A DNA stretch of 64,000 bases from Stenocarpella maydis (GCA_002270565.1 NQMI01000028.1:124001-188000); one strand, 5' to 3'; positions 22,877-35,405 are shown, counted from the first letter of the stretch. Notes: generated by a model not told the origin, from the sequence alone. A program made the numbers and translations.

Positions 22877-25800
22877 CTTCTAGAGTTGAGCTTGTCAGCA
22901 CCGCCTTGTGCCCCCATTGCTTCGCAGTGTGTATGTTTGCCTTGGGGCCACTGGTGTCCCGTCTGGCGAGTCGTGGTGCGCGGTGAAGGGGAAGAAGTGG
23001 AGCGGCGCAGCAGGGTGTTATGACGTTGAGGGCCGGCCCACTGAAATGGATCCGGAAGGGGGTTTCTGGCAGTCGTACGAACCTAGAAGAACCACATGCT
23101 GTCATAACGGGGCGGCAGAGCAACAAGAGGCCACAATAGCAAAGGTCGAGAAGGAGGCAGCGGCGGTAACAGCCTTGCATGTGATGGAGGGTCTGAGAGT
23201 TTTCTTTGACCACAGCGTGTTGGTGGGATCAACAGACGTGTCGGTCGATGTTGGTGTCCGACTACCACCTGAAGGCCGCAAAGGGAAGGGGAATAGATCG
23301 ACAGGCGGAAGAAAGCGTGCCAGGGACAGGAGCCGGCAGACAAAAAGGATAGGTCGATTGGCTGGGTGCAAAGTGGGCACAGGACGTATGTAACGAAATG
23401 ATTGTCGAGAATGACAGGCAAAGAGAGACTGACAGCCAGACAGCCCAGGCCCGGACTTGACTGGGCAGATCGTGACGAAGAGTAAGCAGACGGAGGGGTG
23501 CTCCAATGAAGGAGCGAACAAGGGAAAAGAATGAAACAACCTCGTACATCTGCCCTTGGCTCACGGCAGGCGAACAGAGGCCATCAAGAGTATGGAGTAT
23601 GTACTCCGTACAAGTGGGCGAGGGAGTGGTGTGGTGTGGTGTGGTGCGTGGGCGTCGTGAGTACGGAGTATGCTGCAGCAGCAGCAGTAGAGCATGTGGG
23701 AAGAGGCGCGGACGGGTCCATGGAAAACCAGGCGGGCCGTGCAGTGCAGGGCAGGGCAGGGCTGCAGCGACCTGAAGTCGGATGGCCGAGGCCCCAAACA
23801 ACAACAAACTCCAGTGGGAAGAGGGAAGCTTTGGCCAATGACGAGGCCCGGGACGGGGTTGCAGACGGCAGAAAAATAAACAAATGGGCCCCGGGCGGCC
23901 CCTGCGAGTGCAGTAGCTCGCTTCATCCAAAGATGCGATTCTGGGCCCCGCCAGCCACGAGCCAGGCGAGCTTGGGCCTGAGCTGGGCTGCCAAAAACAT
24001 GCCAAAGTTGGCTCCCAGCCCCACTCCCAGCCTCTACGTATGTAGTGTATTTCAACTTAATCCGCCATTCCAGGACACAACCCTGCTTCTGCATCTGACG
24101 AGGATCCAAAGCTCGCAAGCTTTCCACCCACGACTACTATGTACACTTTGTCCAAGGCTTGCTGGATCGACATGGGCGAATGCTATCGACTTTACGACTT
24201 TACGAGTATGTCAAAACCTGGAACCTTCCAAAGAGTCGAGTCCTGATGTCGATACGGGTATGATACCTACACTACCATACGAGATGAGCTGTCATAGTCC
24301 TCCCCCCTCCAACCCTTCTTCTCTGTTCTCTCACAACCCTCCCACTCCCCCGCTTACTCCCCGGCCGCATTCCGAGGACGACTGCATCTTACACTAGGTG
24401 GGTTCACAGCCTGAGGCACGGTGCGATGCCGTCACTCGTCGTCGCAGGCTCTCTCCCATGCCACGTCGAGGCCACCTCAGTCCATCCCATTTGTTCAGTA
24501 CGGGCGTGAGCATAATCAAGCCCCGACGACAACCGCCCACCTTGGACAAGCCATCCTCGTCGCCGCCCGCAAACCAGCCAGCCTCTCTAATCAGCCCCCT
24601 ATAAAGTTCCGAACCTGGCAATACAGTACCATAGAAACCAATCTGTCGTCGTCGAGGTTCTGCCAACTTTGCCTGTCCATCCGACCCACCCCCTCATCCC
24701 ATGACAGGAGCCAAAACCTGCAGTATCATGCTGTGGCCACCATTGCGAGCGCCTTGCAGACGATAGGCCCATTCAATTGACCGTCAGTCTGCCTTGGCGA
24801 GTCTTGGAGAACGAGCAGCTGAACCGTCTGCAACACCCGTTCCCTGACCCGTCAGCTTTTGACTTAGAGGACCACGCACTGCGCTGCATAAGCAACTTCG
24901 GGGCTAGACGACAACTGCCTGCCATGGCGCTGATCGAGGCGTCATCATCTCCAATCGCTGGCAGGCTATACATGCACAGTACTCCGTAGTCTGCTCAGAG
25001 CTGTGCAGTCAGTCAGCCAGCCAGCCAGCCAAGCTCTCTTCCCCTTTCGCCATGCGCACATGTGCATTGAGAAGATCTCAGGCCAGGGTTAGGGTATTGT
25101 AGAAAGACAGCCTGCGCATACCTACCTAGGTATCTTTGGCCTCGTGGCCTCGGCAGTTCCGGAGTCTAATTAATACGTATCCGTATTGTCCAAAGACTTA
25201 TTTAAGCTCAAGGAATTGCCTCTGCTCGTGCGGGAGCAGCCAGTGTCCTCAACCGCATATAATCACGACGCAACAACACATGGCAGATAAAATAAGATAA
25301 GCTGCACAGATCAAGCGGGCAAATACTACTGCCAATGACAGGACTTACACATATAGGTCCGGCCATTCTTAATGCTCAAGAATGGTCAAGCGTCACACAC
25401 TTGTGGTCCAGCCTTCACATCAACCTCTCTTCTCTTCATCTCCTCCCTTTTTGGCAACCAAGTGCCCCGGTGCCTCCATTTAGAAAAATCTGGCCCACAT
25501 GACTTCTCTACTTGGAACCGACAAACATCTTGGGTAGACGAAACAAGTTCACTTGTAAACATTTATCCGCAGACCCTTGCACCCTGCGCCATGTAAACAC
25601 AATTCAAGCTCGGGAGACTCTGACTTGCTAACTAATAGCCTTTGCCCTCCCGCACTGGCGGTAGAGGCGATCTGAACTGCTCCAGATGTCAGCCTGGTGA
25701 CAGGTAGCCAAGTCCCAGCATTGAACGTACTGCGGCGTTGCGAGTCAGCTTCCAAGGTTTCAAAGAACTACGGGAGGTGGTTCCACCCTAGCACGGCGTA

Positions 25801-27398
25801 GACTGGACCACAGGGTGGTCATGGCGTTTGGAGAAATAGGTCCAGGTGGGAGTTTGTTATTCCTAAGCGCGTTAAGAATGAACCCGGAAGCTGCTTATGG
25901 TGATGCGACCTCTCGGCCGATGCGTTTATAGAAACGATTTAACTAGACCTTGCAACCCCTTTCTCGAGCATCTATATGCCCAGTTGCCACATCCCCTATA
26001 ATTCCGGTGTCATATCAATAATCGCCGTGGCTATCAACCTCATAACGCATGTCACAGTTGTCTTCTGACGAGAAGAAAGCAACAAAACTGGTTGTCAACA
26101 ATTTAGAATCATGGAGAGCTTTCAATAGACTACTGCATCTGCGATACTCTTCACTCTTGTTTGCATCCCACCATGACACATTTAATCAAGTATTAAGCAG
26201 AACACTCAGCCAAGCAAGTCACCATCATGCTCTCACGCACCAAGAATTAAGAATGCGGATGTCTACATCCACACATGGTTAAACGGATGGCGTATGAAAG
26301 CGCTAGTGACTAGGCAGCCTTGTACAATGCCCTATATCCAAGCACTCAAAAGTTCCTTAAAAACAAACTCGCTTGATTTAAGCACCCAGAAGGGCACCAG
26401 GATGGGGCTTAGATGGTGCTCAGCAATGCCTACCGGCATTGTCCGACCCTCCTACTCAACATCCGCTCACCTACCTTTTCAGGACCCCCTAAACTTAAAT
26501 AGGAGATAAAGCCCTAACCCTCTATGCCCTCAGCGCGCCAAGAGGAAGGGCTTCCATAGGCACGTATTAAGGTGCTCTAATAAGGAACATTAAGGGGCTC
26601 TAAAGCGCGGTGTTAAAGGGAGGATATCATAATACATAGCGAGCTGCATGCTTAATTCCTTATATTGGGTGGGCCGCAGGTTAAAGCTGATTCGGCGGTC
26701 TGAAAAACTGGGTGGGCGGACATTGTCCGCGACCCTCGCCCCATCCGGCCGTTTCATAATCTGATTGCTAGCCTGGAGGTGTAAGGTGCTTCTTGGGGCT
26801 GTTTTGTGCTTGTAGTGAGTGGCCCTTGAGGGCCAAGGCTGCTTAGTTACTAGCGGTTTGTGTACCCTCCATTTGAGTCTGGTATGGTCGAATATCCGTA
26901 GTCAGAACGAGACAGGTCATATATAGTGCCAGAAATATCCACAGGCTGCATGGGGATTGACTCGTCCTGAATGCGGTCCCCTCCTCCTGCAAAAGAGGGA
27001 TTGCGTGGCCTCGCCCACTTGTGTCTCCTCGGTCAACGCTTGGGTTCCATTGCGGGATACACAATTCCGTACTGCTCCAGACGGGTTGGCTGAACACTCT
27101 TCCCCCGCATGCTTGGTCGCGGGCTCTGAAAATAGGGCCGCAGGAGTGGGGATTGCAAGTGGAACTCTTGATTAATCTGCCCCTTATGCAGACTCAGATG
27201 TCGACTATGATGTTGATGGCCGCATGTATAGGCTCGAAAAGTTGGTTGCTGATATATAAGTGAGCCAGTCTCCTTCGCCACGATGGGGAATCATGTTGTA
27301 GTTGACGCAGCACCAAGCATACTCTCTTTCGCTCTCTTGCTTTTCATCCATCCATTCATTCATTTCATTCCAGTCTGGTCTGGGGACATTTCACGGCC
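22877..27398. other. Divergent intergenic region, about 4.5 kb
   Basis: This spacer separates two divergently transcribed genes, so it must contain both promoters. No supportable gene was found. It holds the inverted pair GTACTCCGTAC (23601-23611) and GTACGGAGTA (23661-23670), GTGGT repeats at 23626-23646, CAGT/CAGC repeats near 25007-25031, the palindrome TACCTAGGTA at 25123-25132 and the short inverted repeat GCGGACA-T-TGTCCGC at 26716-26730. Composition is lower in GC between about 25.0 and 26.9 kb, which may be a very old repeat, but no transposon protein can be read there. Confidence 0.55.
27253..27260 (+). promoter_or_regulatory. Probable TATA box of the tannase-family gene
   Basis: TATATAAG lies 139 bp before the ATG at 27399 and is followed by a pyrimidine-rich leader (27317-27374), a common arrangement in filamentous fungi. 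An ATG at 27283 lies close to the expected transcription start, so it may or may not be in the mRNA. Confidence 0.5.
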
Positions 27399-29147
27399 AT
27401 GGCATCCACTCTTTCACCATTTGCCCTCGTGGTGCTCACCGCCGCCGCCGCCACCAGCGCCGCGCCATCGGCCTCGGCGACCGCCTGCAACGCCGAGGCC
27501 TTCGCGTCCCTCACGCTGGACAACATCAACATCCTCTCCCTCGACGTGGCGCCGCTGCGCAACCAGTCTCTGGCGCAGAGCCCGGGCGAGGGCTCGAGCA
27601 CGGGCGTTGGCGTCGGCATCATCTCGGCCTCGACGGGCGAGACCATCTCGGCCGTCGATATCTGCAAGGTTTCGATCCGGTACACGCACCCGGGCCAGGG
27701 CGACAACGTCAACACCTGGGTGGGCCTGCCGCTTGACCCTTCGGCATGGAACTCGCGCTTCATAATGACGGGCGGCGGCGGCTGGACGGCCGGCAGCGAC
27801 TTCTCGATCCTGGCGCCCGTGGCCTCGGGCTACACGACCTCGTCCACCGACGGCGGGCACAACGCGACAACGACCCAGGCGCAGTGGGGGCTCGTCAGCG
27901 AGGGGAACACCAACTGGCCGGCGCTCAACGACTTCGCCTCCGTGGCCCTCGACGAGGCGGCCAAGCTCGGTAAGGCCGCGACGAAGCTTTACTACGGCAA
28001 GGACCCCGTCTACTCGTACTGGAACGGGTGCTCCACGGGCGGCCGGCAGGGCCACATGATGGCCCAGCGCTTCCCGGAGCACTTTGACGGCATTTTGGCA
28101 TCGTGCTCGGCCATCAACTGGCCTCAGCTCCAGGCGGCCTCGGGCAATGCGGCCTTCCTGGCCCAGTTACTAGGTAAGTCCACCATCACTTGACGGCCGT
28201 CTCTTCCATATAAGTCACCGCGGGGGGGGNGGGGGGGGGGGGGGAATAGATAAGAGCAATCACTAACCACACATCACTCAGACGTCGTGCCTCCCCAGTG
28301 CGTGCTTGACGCCTTCTCCAAGGCCGCCCTCGACGCCTGTGACGAGCTCGATGGCGTCAAGGATAACATCATCGCCCTGCCCGGAAAGTGCGACTTCAAC
28401 GCCTCCGATATAGTCGGCCAGGAGGTGGACTGCATCAACCCCAACGGGACCGTGACCGTAACCGACAAGATGGCGCAGCTCGTGCAGGGCTTCTGGGACG
28501 GCCCGCGCACGGGCTCCGGCGACTTCTTCTGGTACGGCTTTGGGCATGAAGGGCCCTTCTCGAGCGTCTTCCAGCCCAACTGCACATCGGTCGACAACTG
28601 CACCTACACGCCCTTCTCCGCCGCCGACGACTGGTACGGCACATTCCTGGAGCGCAACTCGACCTGGAAGCTCGCCACGGCCGGCCTGGCGCAGGAGCGC
28701 TTCGACAAGCTGAACCGCATGGCCGTCGACCAGTACACGTCCGCCATCGGCACCAGCAATGTCGACCTCACGGACCTCAAGGCCCGCGGCACAAAGATGA
28801 TCACCTGGCACGGAACCCACGACGGCCTCATCCCCTACAACGGCACCGTCGACTACTACAACCGCGTAATGGCCTGGGACCCCAATGTTCAGGACTACTA
28901 CCGCTTCTTCCTCGCCCCCGGCGTCGGCCACTGCCGCGGCGGGCCGGGCTTCGACCCCAACAGCGGGGTCCTGAATGCCCTGATCAACTGGGTCGAGAAC
29001 GGCACGGCGCCTGAGTTCCTGCCCGGTACTGGGCCGGCGACCAAGAACGCCACCGCCACCAGGACTGTCAACCTGTGCATGTACCCCAAGGTGCTGACCT
29101 TTGTCGGCCCTGACCCCGACGATGCTGCGTCGTTCAAGTGTATCTAG
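27399..29147 (+). CDS. Secreted tannase / feruloyl esterase family protein
   Basis: Two exons, 27399-28173 and 28282-29147, give 546 residues, the usual size for the family. The 108-bp GT-AG intron has a CTAAC branch site near 28263 and splices G|AC in frame. Residues 1-27 are a signal peptide (MASTLSPFALVVLTAAAA, then Ala-rich), so the enzyme is secreted. The catalytic serine sits in GCSTGGRQGH, the aspartate is likely in WHGTHDGLIPY and the histidine in GVGHCRGG. The two cysteines next to the Ser and His form the family's CS-D-HC disulfide. The loop DELDGVKDNII looks like the structural calcium site. Several NxS/T sites suggest glycosylation. The family releases ferulic or gallic acid from plant cell-wall esters or tannins; which substrate applies here cannot be told. 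GC at third positions is very high compared with the flanks. Confidence 0.93.
28222..28244. repeat. Poly-G run with an undetermined base inside an intron
   Basis: A run of G from 28222 to 28244 includes the only undetermined base that I noticed, N at 28230. It lies inside the intron of the tannase-family gene, so coding is unaffected, but its true length is uncertain. Confidence 0.95.
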
Positions 29148-32100
29148 GTAGCGCATATCTTGTAGATATTTGGTGGCCTCCCCTTGTGAGAGGCCCTCGG
29201 CATGTATACAACTCGCAATCCGCATATACCTGTGCACAAACAGTGATTGATGATCCCGTTAGTAAATCAGTGTGACCAATGAGAGGAGTCGACCCTTCTG
29301 CCCGAATTGTCTTTGAACCAGTCTCTGTTTCTTCCTCTTTCGGACAGGGCGTGAGCCGACTGATCATATTTTCAGTCAAAAACGACTAGCCACTCGGCGC
29401 CGCAAGGCCTCGGGGCATCCGCCAACCATCGGAGAGCTGAGTTCCGATTACTCAGGTCACACACCCTGGACAGAATCTGTATTTTTTTTTTTCTTTCTGT
29501 CGTCGTGTGAGGCGGTGCGACGGCGGCTTCGGCGGGACCAGTTGTTGCACAGCACGCTGCGGGCAGCGCTTGGAGGCTCACCTGCTGGCCGTAGCACAAG
29601 ATGACGGGAGGATGCGCCGATGCATCCAGAAAGGATGGCTACTACGGCTAGGAGACAAAGGTATATCTGCGTGTGTGTGCTGACGGCAGCACCAACTTTG
29701 ATATTGGGGCACTTGACGTTGTGGAGCCGCACTGGGCATGGGGGTGGCCGGTCCGCTTGTCGTCCAAGGCCGAAGGTGAGCAGGAGAGACTACGGGTCGG
29801 CCACGCGGGTCTGTCTAGCCAACGACGCGTCGTTGAATCCTCCGCCAACGGCGTCAATTACAAATAATCCTCTGGGTGGGTCGAGTACGGCGAAAAGGCG
29901 GCCGGAAGCGAAAAGAGAACTTGGCCCGGATCTTAATGTCAATTGCGTATCGACTTAGACACACATGCCCGCTGACGCTATTGACTGCTCCACCGGCCTA
30001 ATTCAGGTAACCTGAAAGAATCGATTGCCGAAGTGGGTCGGTGCCGGACCGGGTCGGTGATCATGATGGAGGTGAGTGGGACCGCGGACAGTGGACCCAT
30101 CTCACGACGTTTGGGCAGAAAGAGGGCCCCACTGCCGTGCTGGTATCTAATCAATGCCACTTCTCATGCACCCCCGGAAGATCAACATCAAGATGAAGAC
30201 CCCAAGACCCCCACGAACGATGACGCGGGCGCCATTTGGGATTGTTTAGTAGCCTCGATAGCCGCCGGGCCTCGGGTTCGGTGTTTCCCTTTCGAGCAAA
30301 GGCCGATGAGGCTCTCGTCCGAGTCCACAGGGAGGTAGTGCAGGTGTTCTCACGACACAGCCGTCACAGGATGCAGTGGTCACACACATGGTACCTGCTT
30401 CTGAGGCTCAACGGGCGACAGAGCATGACTCGTCAGCGTGTGCAAAAGGGCAGGGCAGGGCAGGCGGACGAGATTATCTGGGCCTGTTAGCAATCAACAC
30501 GCATAGGCCAAAACGCCACGGCGCCTTGGTGCTTGGGAGGGATCCGAGTCCTACGGGGTTGCCTTTGTGGTTTGTGCATGTGTCCTCACCGAGGAGCCGG
30601 CAGGCAGTGACGAGATTGGGGAAAAGAGTCACTCGGCGGTGCGCCACAGAATACGCATAATGCAGGTACGATTCTGGCGATCCCTGGCGATCTGCTCGCT
30701 GAGTCCAATGGGCAGCTGGACACTGGCGGGGGAGGGGGGGGGTGCTCGCATGCTGCATCTTTGACACGCGCACTACGATGCGAGGAAGCTGGCCGAGGTG
30801 TGCAACCTTGAGTCAGAATACGACGCCTCGCGCAGACGGCTTGCGCGGAGACAAGAGATAAAGCGGCACCCCCTGGGCACCCTCTGGAGCACCCTCCTGG
30901 GAGGTGGTGATGGTGTGCTGCCTGGTCATGTGGTGTTGATGGCCTGGGGAGTGGTGATCATCGGGTTCGGTGCCTGCCGGGAGAGAAAGTAAGACCTGCT
31001 TGGCAGGTAGTCTGGGGGGAAAGCAGGGAAGGCCACGGGCCATTGGACGTCCTGGTCTCTCTCTAGTCTGGTCTAGTCTCTAGTCAGGCTAGCCCACCGA
31101 GTCCTACACTACCGTGTACCGTCACTACATATGAGCTACACTAGTTTATGGAGCTCTCTTGTCTCACAAGCAGAGGCAGCCAAGCTACGCCAACCTGCCT
31201 CGCTGCCTCTCCACAGAGACGCGCTCGTTTCACCCTGGCACCCCCCGCCGAGAAGCCTATCACGGGGTTTTGTCATACGCGCAGCTGGCGATCGCTGCAG
31301 CTGCAGCTTATCACCCCCCAGGCCTTCAGATAAACCTCTGTTGCCATCCGTGCTCCGTGTCACTCATGCACCCGACCCAACGAGGCCTGCACGAAGGAGT
31401 CGACAAGGTCCGCGCCCTGCTGCATCGTAGTATTCTTCTTACTACTATTACTATGCAGTAGCAATCGCCGGCCCAGGTGGCTGCCGGTCACACACATCCC
31501 CACCACGCAGGATGCCGCTTTGGGCCGAATCACCATTCATGCGCCTCGTCAAAATCCACTACTGTCTCACGCCTCCCAAGGCCAAAGGGGGCGCCCCCCC
31601 CCCCAACCGTCATGATTTCATACACTACACACACAGAGACACAACACACGTCCGCCCGCCCGCCGGCAGGCGCAGCTTTAGGACGTGATTCATCTTGCTG
31701 CTCTCGCGGCTCCCATTGGTGCCGTCCACGTGCGAGGCCCCAGCCCGCCCCGCAAAACCACTTGAGACCTTTGGGCCAGCTGAGAGGCTTTGCCCAGCCG
31801 GCTCTGGAATGTGAGGAGCAATATCGCCTGGCCGGTGACCACCAACCTCCTCGCCTCCCAGCCGCGTCCAGGGTCCCGCCCCCCCCGTTCCCAGACAGCC
31901 AGGCCGAAGGCTTTCCGCTTCGGGAAGCGTCGTGACTCTCACCAGCTCGCCAGGTAATCAGCACTGTGCCTCTTGGTTGGCGTGTGGGGGTCCACTACTG
32001 CTACCTTCTGCACACACCCGACTTATTCCCAGAATCCTACTGATGCCTGTGATGAGCCTGGGTTGGTGTGGGTGGTGTGCGCGTTCGCGTGGCTTGAATA

Positions 32101-32585
32101 TCAATCTCTCCCCATCGACGCCTGGCATCCCCCATCTTGGTATATATTCCCATCCACTTTCCCGTCCGAAGCCCCTCTGCCTTGTCTTTCCCACCTCTGT
32201 CTCCTTCTACCCTTACTCCGTCTTGGCAATCACAGGACGTCCTTGATCCTGTGTCACTTGTTCCAGGGGAGGAACAGCAGCAACCTCAGCATCATATCTG
32301 ACTTCCCACGGTCGCTTCTGACGAGTCGTCAAGTGAGCCGGCCTGGCCGGCGTAAACGTCCGCGTTCTTTACGGACGGTTGGCACTCTACCTTATTTTCT
32401 TTTACCCCCTCTCCCCACTTCAGTTACCTTGTCATACTCGTTGCCTGCACCCGGCAGACAGTGACTGGCCAAGCCAAGCAAGCCGCGGCACTTCACACCG
32501 AGGCTCTGCAAACACACACAAGGTGTCAGCTTCCTCGATATCCTCGAGCATAAACTCCCTGCAGATCACTTCAGGCATCACCACA
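29148..32585. other. Intergenic region, about 3.4 kb
   Basis: It starts with the 3' flank of the tannase-family gene and ends with a pyrimidine-rich leader (about 32160-32460) of the next gene. TATATA at 32141-32146 could be part of that promoter. No frame shows a recognisable domain. Frames antisense to or overlapping neighbours were not kept. Confidence 0.55.
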
Positions 32586-33602
32586 ATGCCAGCTGCAAGG
32601 ATGGCTCAACAGGTCTCACGGCGAGACTCGTGGCCCCCGACGGCGATGCGACTGCAGCCAAGCGTCGAGGCCGAGGACGCGGCAATAGACATTGATCCCA
32701 ACCACGATGAACTATCCCTCGAGGACGACGACCCCATCAACTACTTCCTCACACCCACTCCTCTCCTAGACGATGGTGACACGGACGACGAGATAGACTC
32801 GGTCGACCTCGAGATGGAAATGTTCGATGCCGGCATCGAAGATCCTAGCCACTCTCAGCCGGCCATCCGGAGCATCAGCCCGTTCGACCTGACCGGCCCC
32901 ACCCGGCCACCTTTGTCCCTGCCCAAGATGCTCCCTCTTCCCATCCGGTCCCCGACACCTCCCAAGGCGGGGCCCAACTCCCCGCCCTCGCGGAACTCCC
33001 CCGAGGCCCTAACCCCGAACACGGACGACGACGACGACGACGACGAGGACTATGTGCGCTTCACCCCGAGCGGCACGCTCGCCCCATTCGGCCTCTACCA
33101 CAACTTCGCGAGCTCAAAGTCCAAGGGTGCCAGCCGCAAGGCCGCTGCCAAGTCCGGGACACAGAAGGCACTGGACAAGAGCGACAGGATGGGCATGATG
33201 ATGGCCCAGGGGCCCTCGGCCTCGTCCACCAGCCTCCTCCTCCCGCCCGACGCCTTCCACGTCGGCCGGCCGCCAGCGGCCCCGATCACGCGGGGGAGAT
33301 CGGCCATCGCGACCGGCGGGCGGGGGCGGCCCCGCCTGGTCCAGCGGCCCCGCAGCTGGTCCGGCCCCATGCACGCCGCCGGGTACCACAGGGAGAACCG
33401 CCTCTCACCGCGGGCGTGGCGCGAGCCCAGCCCCGACGTCTGGTCGATTGACGAGGACCCCGAGGCCGAGATGCTGAGCGAGTTTGGCGAGGGCAGCGTT
33501 GAGGTCGACACCCTCGGCCACAAGACCGGGGCCATGACCCCCGGGGGCGACAAGGCGGGCAAGAAGGTGCGCTTTGCGCTGCCTGTCACTGAGATCCCTT
33601 GA
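32586..33602 (+). CDS. Disordered fungal protein with a C-terminal RVxF-like motif
   Basis: A single-exon frame of 338 residues. I do not recognise the family. The protein is almost wholly disordered: an acidic N-terminal third (ELSLEDDDPINYFL, DDGDTDDEIDSVDLEME), a Pro-rich stretch (PLPIRSPTPPKAGPNSPP), an Asp run near residue 145, and a basic Arg/Gly/Pro middle. The last 13 residues read KKVRFALPVTEIP. The core KVRF (residues 327-330) fits the RVxF consensus by which regulatory proteins dock to protein phosphatase 1, which is why a PP1-partner role is possible. The frame is open upstream to an ATG at 32379, but I chose 32586 because it has a good context (CACCACAATG) and the upstream part is a pyrimidine-rich leader with no protein-like composition. 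Function remains unknown. Confidence 0.7.
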   Translation: MPAARMAQQVSRRDSWPPTAMRLQPSVEAEDAAIDIDPNHDELSLEDDDPINYFLTPTPLLDDGDTDDEIDSVDLEMEMFDAGIEDPSHSQPAIRSISPFDLTGPTRPPLSLPKMLPLPIRSPTPPKAGPNSPPSRNSPEALTPNTDDDDDDDEDYVRFTPSGTLAPFGLYHNFASSKSKGASRKAAAKSGTQKALDKSDRMGMMMAQGPSASSTSLLLPPDAFHVGRPPAAPITRGRSAIATGGRGRPRLVQRPRSWSGPMHAAGYHRENRLSPRAWREPSPDVWSIDEDPEAEMLSEFGEGSVEVDTLGHKTGAMTPGGDKAGKKVRFALPVTEIP

Positions 33603-34811
33603 GGAGGCGGGAGTAGGTCGGGTGGGTGGGCATTGGCGTTACATTTTGTGTGTTCTGAAGGTTCCTCGTCAATGGAGGTACACATTGGACTCACGTCCTT
33701 GCATTTGGTACGGTGCCGGGGGACTTGATGGTTTCGGTTTCCTTATTGGTATCGGTCTTGCATCTACGAGCCGCAGACACGGATGGCCTGCTCTCATCAT
33801 CATCATTATCGTCGTCTCATATCGATGGAAGCATTACTCGGGGTCACGGTTTTATTTCGGGGAGCATGCATTGGTTTCCTTCTTGACTACAACTTGCATA
33901 ACTAGATTGATTGCTCACGCAACATCGAGGAGGAAATTCACTTGGAGCGATACTTGGCCGAACAAATATACCATACAAATGCCCTTTTGAGGCACTCGAC
34001 TCACTTTCCTCTGATCGCGACCCCTGCTTCGCCACTGCGTATTTAACCATCCATGTTGCTTCTTCACTCCAAACCGCAAAACCTCCTAGCTACTGTCCAC
34101 AAATCATCCAACTAAATCCCGACCCAAGTCGCCACCCAAAATCCGAGTTGCAATCCCATGATCACACTGCCCCCTTGTATACGGCCGTCTCGGCCCCATG
34201 AGCAGCAATTATCCTCCGCTATTTCTCAGCAGTAGCTTAGCACATCTCTAGGTCGCCCTTGTATGCCTCCTTTTTCTCAAAAGGGGAAAGGGAAACCTTT
34301 AGCCTCAATTCAGCTGACAAACCTCAGCTGACCGCCACCAATTCCCGACTGTCTGGACCCTAGGGAGAAAAAGGACCACTTCCCAGATTTGGGGGATGTG
34401 GCCGGGGTCATAGGTCTCGACACCCACATCGAGACAAAGTTGGCTTTCAGGGTGCGAGCCAAGGGGGTAAGTTAATAGTAGTGCTGACAATATTAGGGTC
34501 AAGCTCAGCCTCCTTCGTAGTGGCCTTGGTCATAGAGTGCGAGATCTCACGCACCCTGGTCGAAAGAATCCACAGGATTCACGCCATGGAGCTTTTGGCA
34601 TGTGTCAGTTTTGGTGGAGATTCAATCCTGACAAGTGAATTTTGGTCGAAATCAATTTACCGAGACGCAATCATTCTACACTCAGACACTATCTCTCCAG
34701 GTCCGCAGAGTCCGACGTCTTCATGCTGTGACCGTAATGTCGCCACGTCATGTCGTTGTAAAACATATCTGCGCGCTCTCTTGGGCGCGAAGAAAAATTG
34801 AATACCGGGTC
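33603..34811. other. Intergenic region between convergent genes
   Basis: It holds the 3' flanks of the plus-strand gene ending at 33602 and of the minus-strand frame ending at 34812. I see no supportable gene or repeat. Confidence 0.6.
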
Positions 34812-35405
34812 CTACCCATTGATAACGCCCTGCTTGTGGGTATGGATTCGCTTCCAGGCCTCCCCGTAGGAATAGTGCCCAACGCTCTGGTGGACATGCC
34901 CGGCACATGTGGGCCGTTGACAGGCGATTGCGAAGATATAGGCACGTGCCATCTCATGTGCCATGTTCTCAAGGATGTCCACAAGAGGAAGAGCCTCGGG
35001 CTCAGAGCGGCCGCTGGTGACAGTGGTGTAGCGGCTCTGCCTGGACAGGCCAAGGGTCATGCGGATGTGACCGTCTCCACGACGGCTATCGAACCTTGTC
35101 AAGCTTTCAGCCAGCTGGTGGTTCTTCTCAGCCGGGTATTCGTCCCACACCGTCTCGACTGGCAGCATCATGGGTTCCGGCCTGGAGGTGAGGCGACCCG
35201 AGAAGAAGAATGTGTTCAGCTTCGCGGCGAACATGTCCATCAGTCTGCCGCTTGGTTTGGCCTTGCGTTTGTGCTTGCGGAATAATGTCACGAATGTGTC
35301 CCGGGCGCGGGTCTCCGTCTCTGTCAGGTCCGCTCTTGGTCCTGTTATGCGGTCGGGTATGCGCCTCAGAGCTCTGAGGGGAGGATGTCCACGTATCTCT
35401 ACCAT
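34812..35405 (-). CDS. Possible SprT-like protein with a changed zinc site
   Basis: The frame is open from 35606 and the first in-frame ATG is at 35405, giving 197 residues. An upstream exon is possible, because the open frame begins just after TTCTCTAG, an acceptor-like sequence at about 35630. The order of motifs resembles SprT-like metalloproteases: KLNTFFFSGRL, VETVWDEY, then GHIRMTLGLS, then LVDILENMAHEMARAYIFA, a Cys pair region (ACQRPTC) and GHYSYGEAW near the end. In the family HExxH plus a later His bind zinc. Here the motif is HEMAR: the second His is Arg (CGT at 34944-34946), one transition from CAT. The protein would be inactive as a protease unless another residue replaces it, or it is a decayed copy. 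It lies next to a HET relic. The assignment rests on motif order by eye, so confidence is modest. Confidence 0.4.
   Translation of the reverse strand: MVEIRGHPPLRALRRIPDRITGPRADLTETETRARDTFVTLFRKHKRKAKPSGRLMDMFAAKLNTFFFSGRLTSRPEPMMLPVETVWDEYPAEKNHQLAESLTRFDSRRGDGHIRMTLGLSRQSRYTTVTSGRSEPEALPLVDILENMAHEMARAYIFAIACQRPTCAGHVHQSVGHYSYGEAWKRIHTHKQGVING

Noticed and set aside
23262..24397. Overlapping frames of 247 and 288 residues on opposite strands
   Set aside because: They overlap each other, have low-complexity composition and lack any domain; the stretch is better explained as promoter DNA.
28278..29237. Long minus-strand frame (319 residues) opposite the tannase-family gene
   Set aside because: It is a mirror frame of a GC-rich coding exon; the plus strand has the catalytic motifs and correct splicing.
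32379..32585. N-terminal extension of the disordered protein to an upstream ATG
   Set aside because: The added 69 residues come from a pyrimidine-rich leader with no protein-like character, and the ATG at 32586 has better context.
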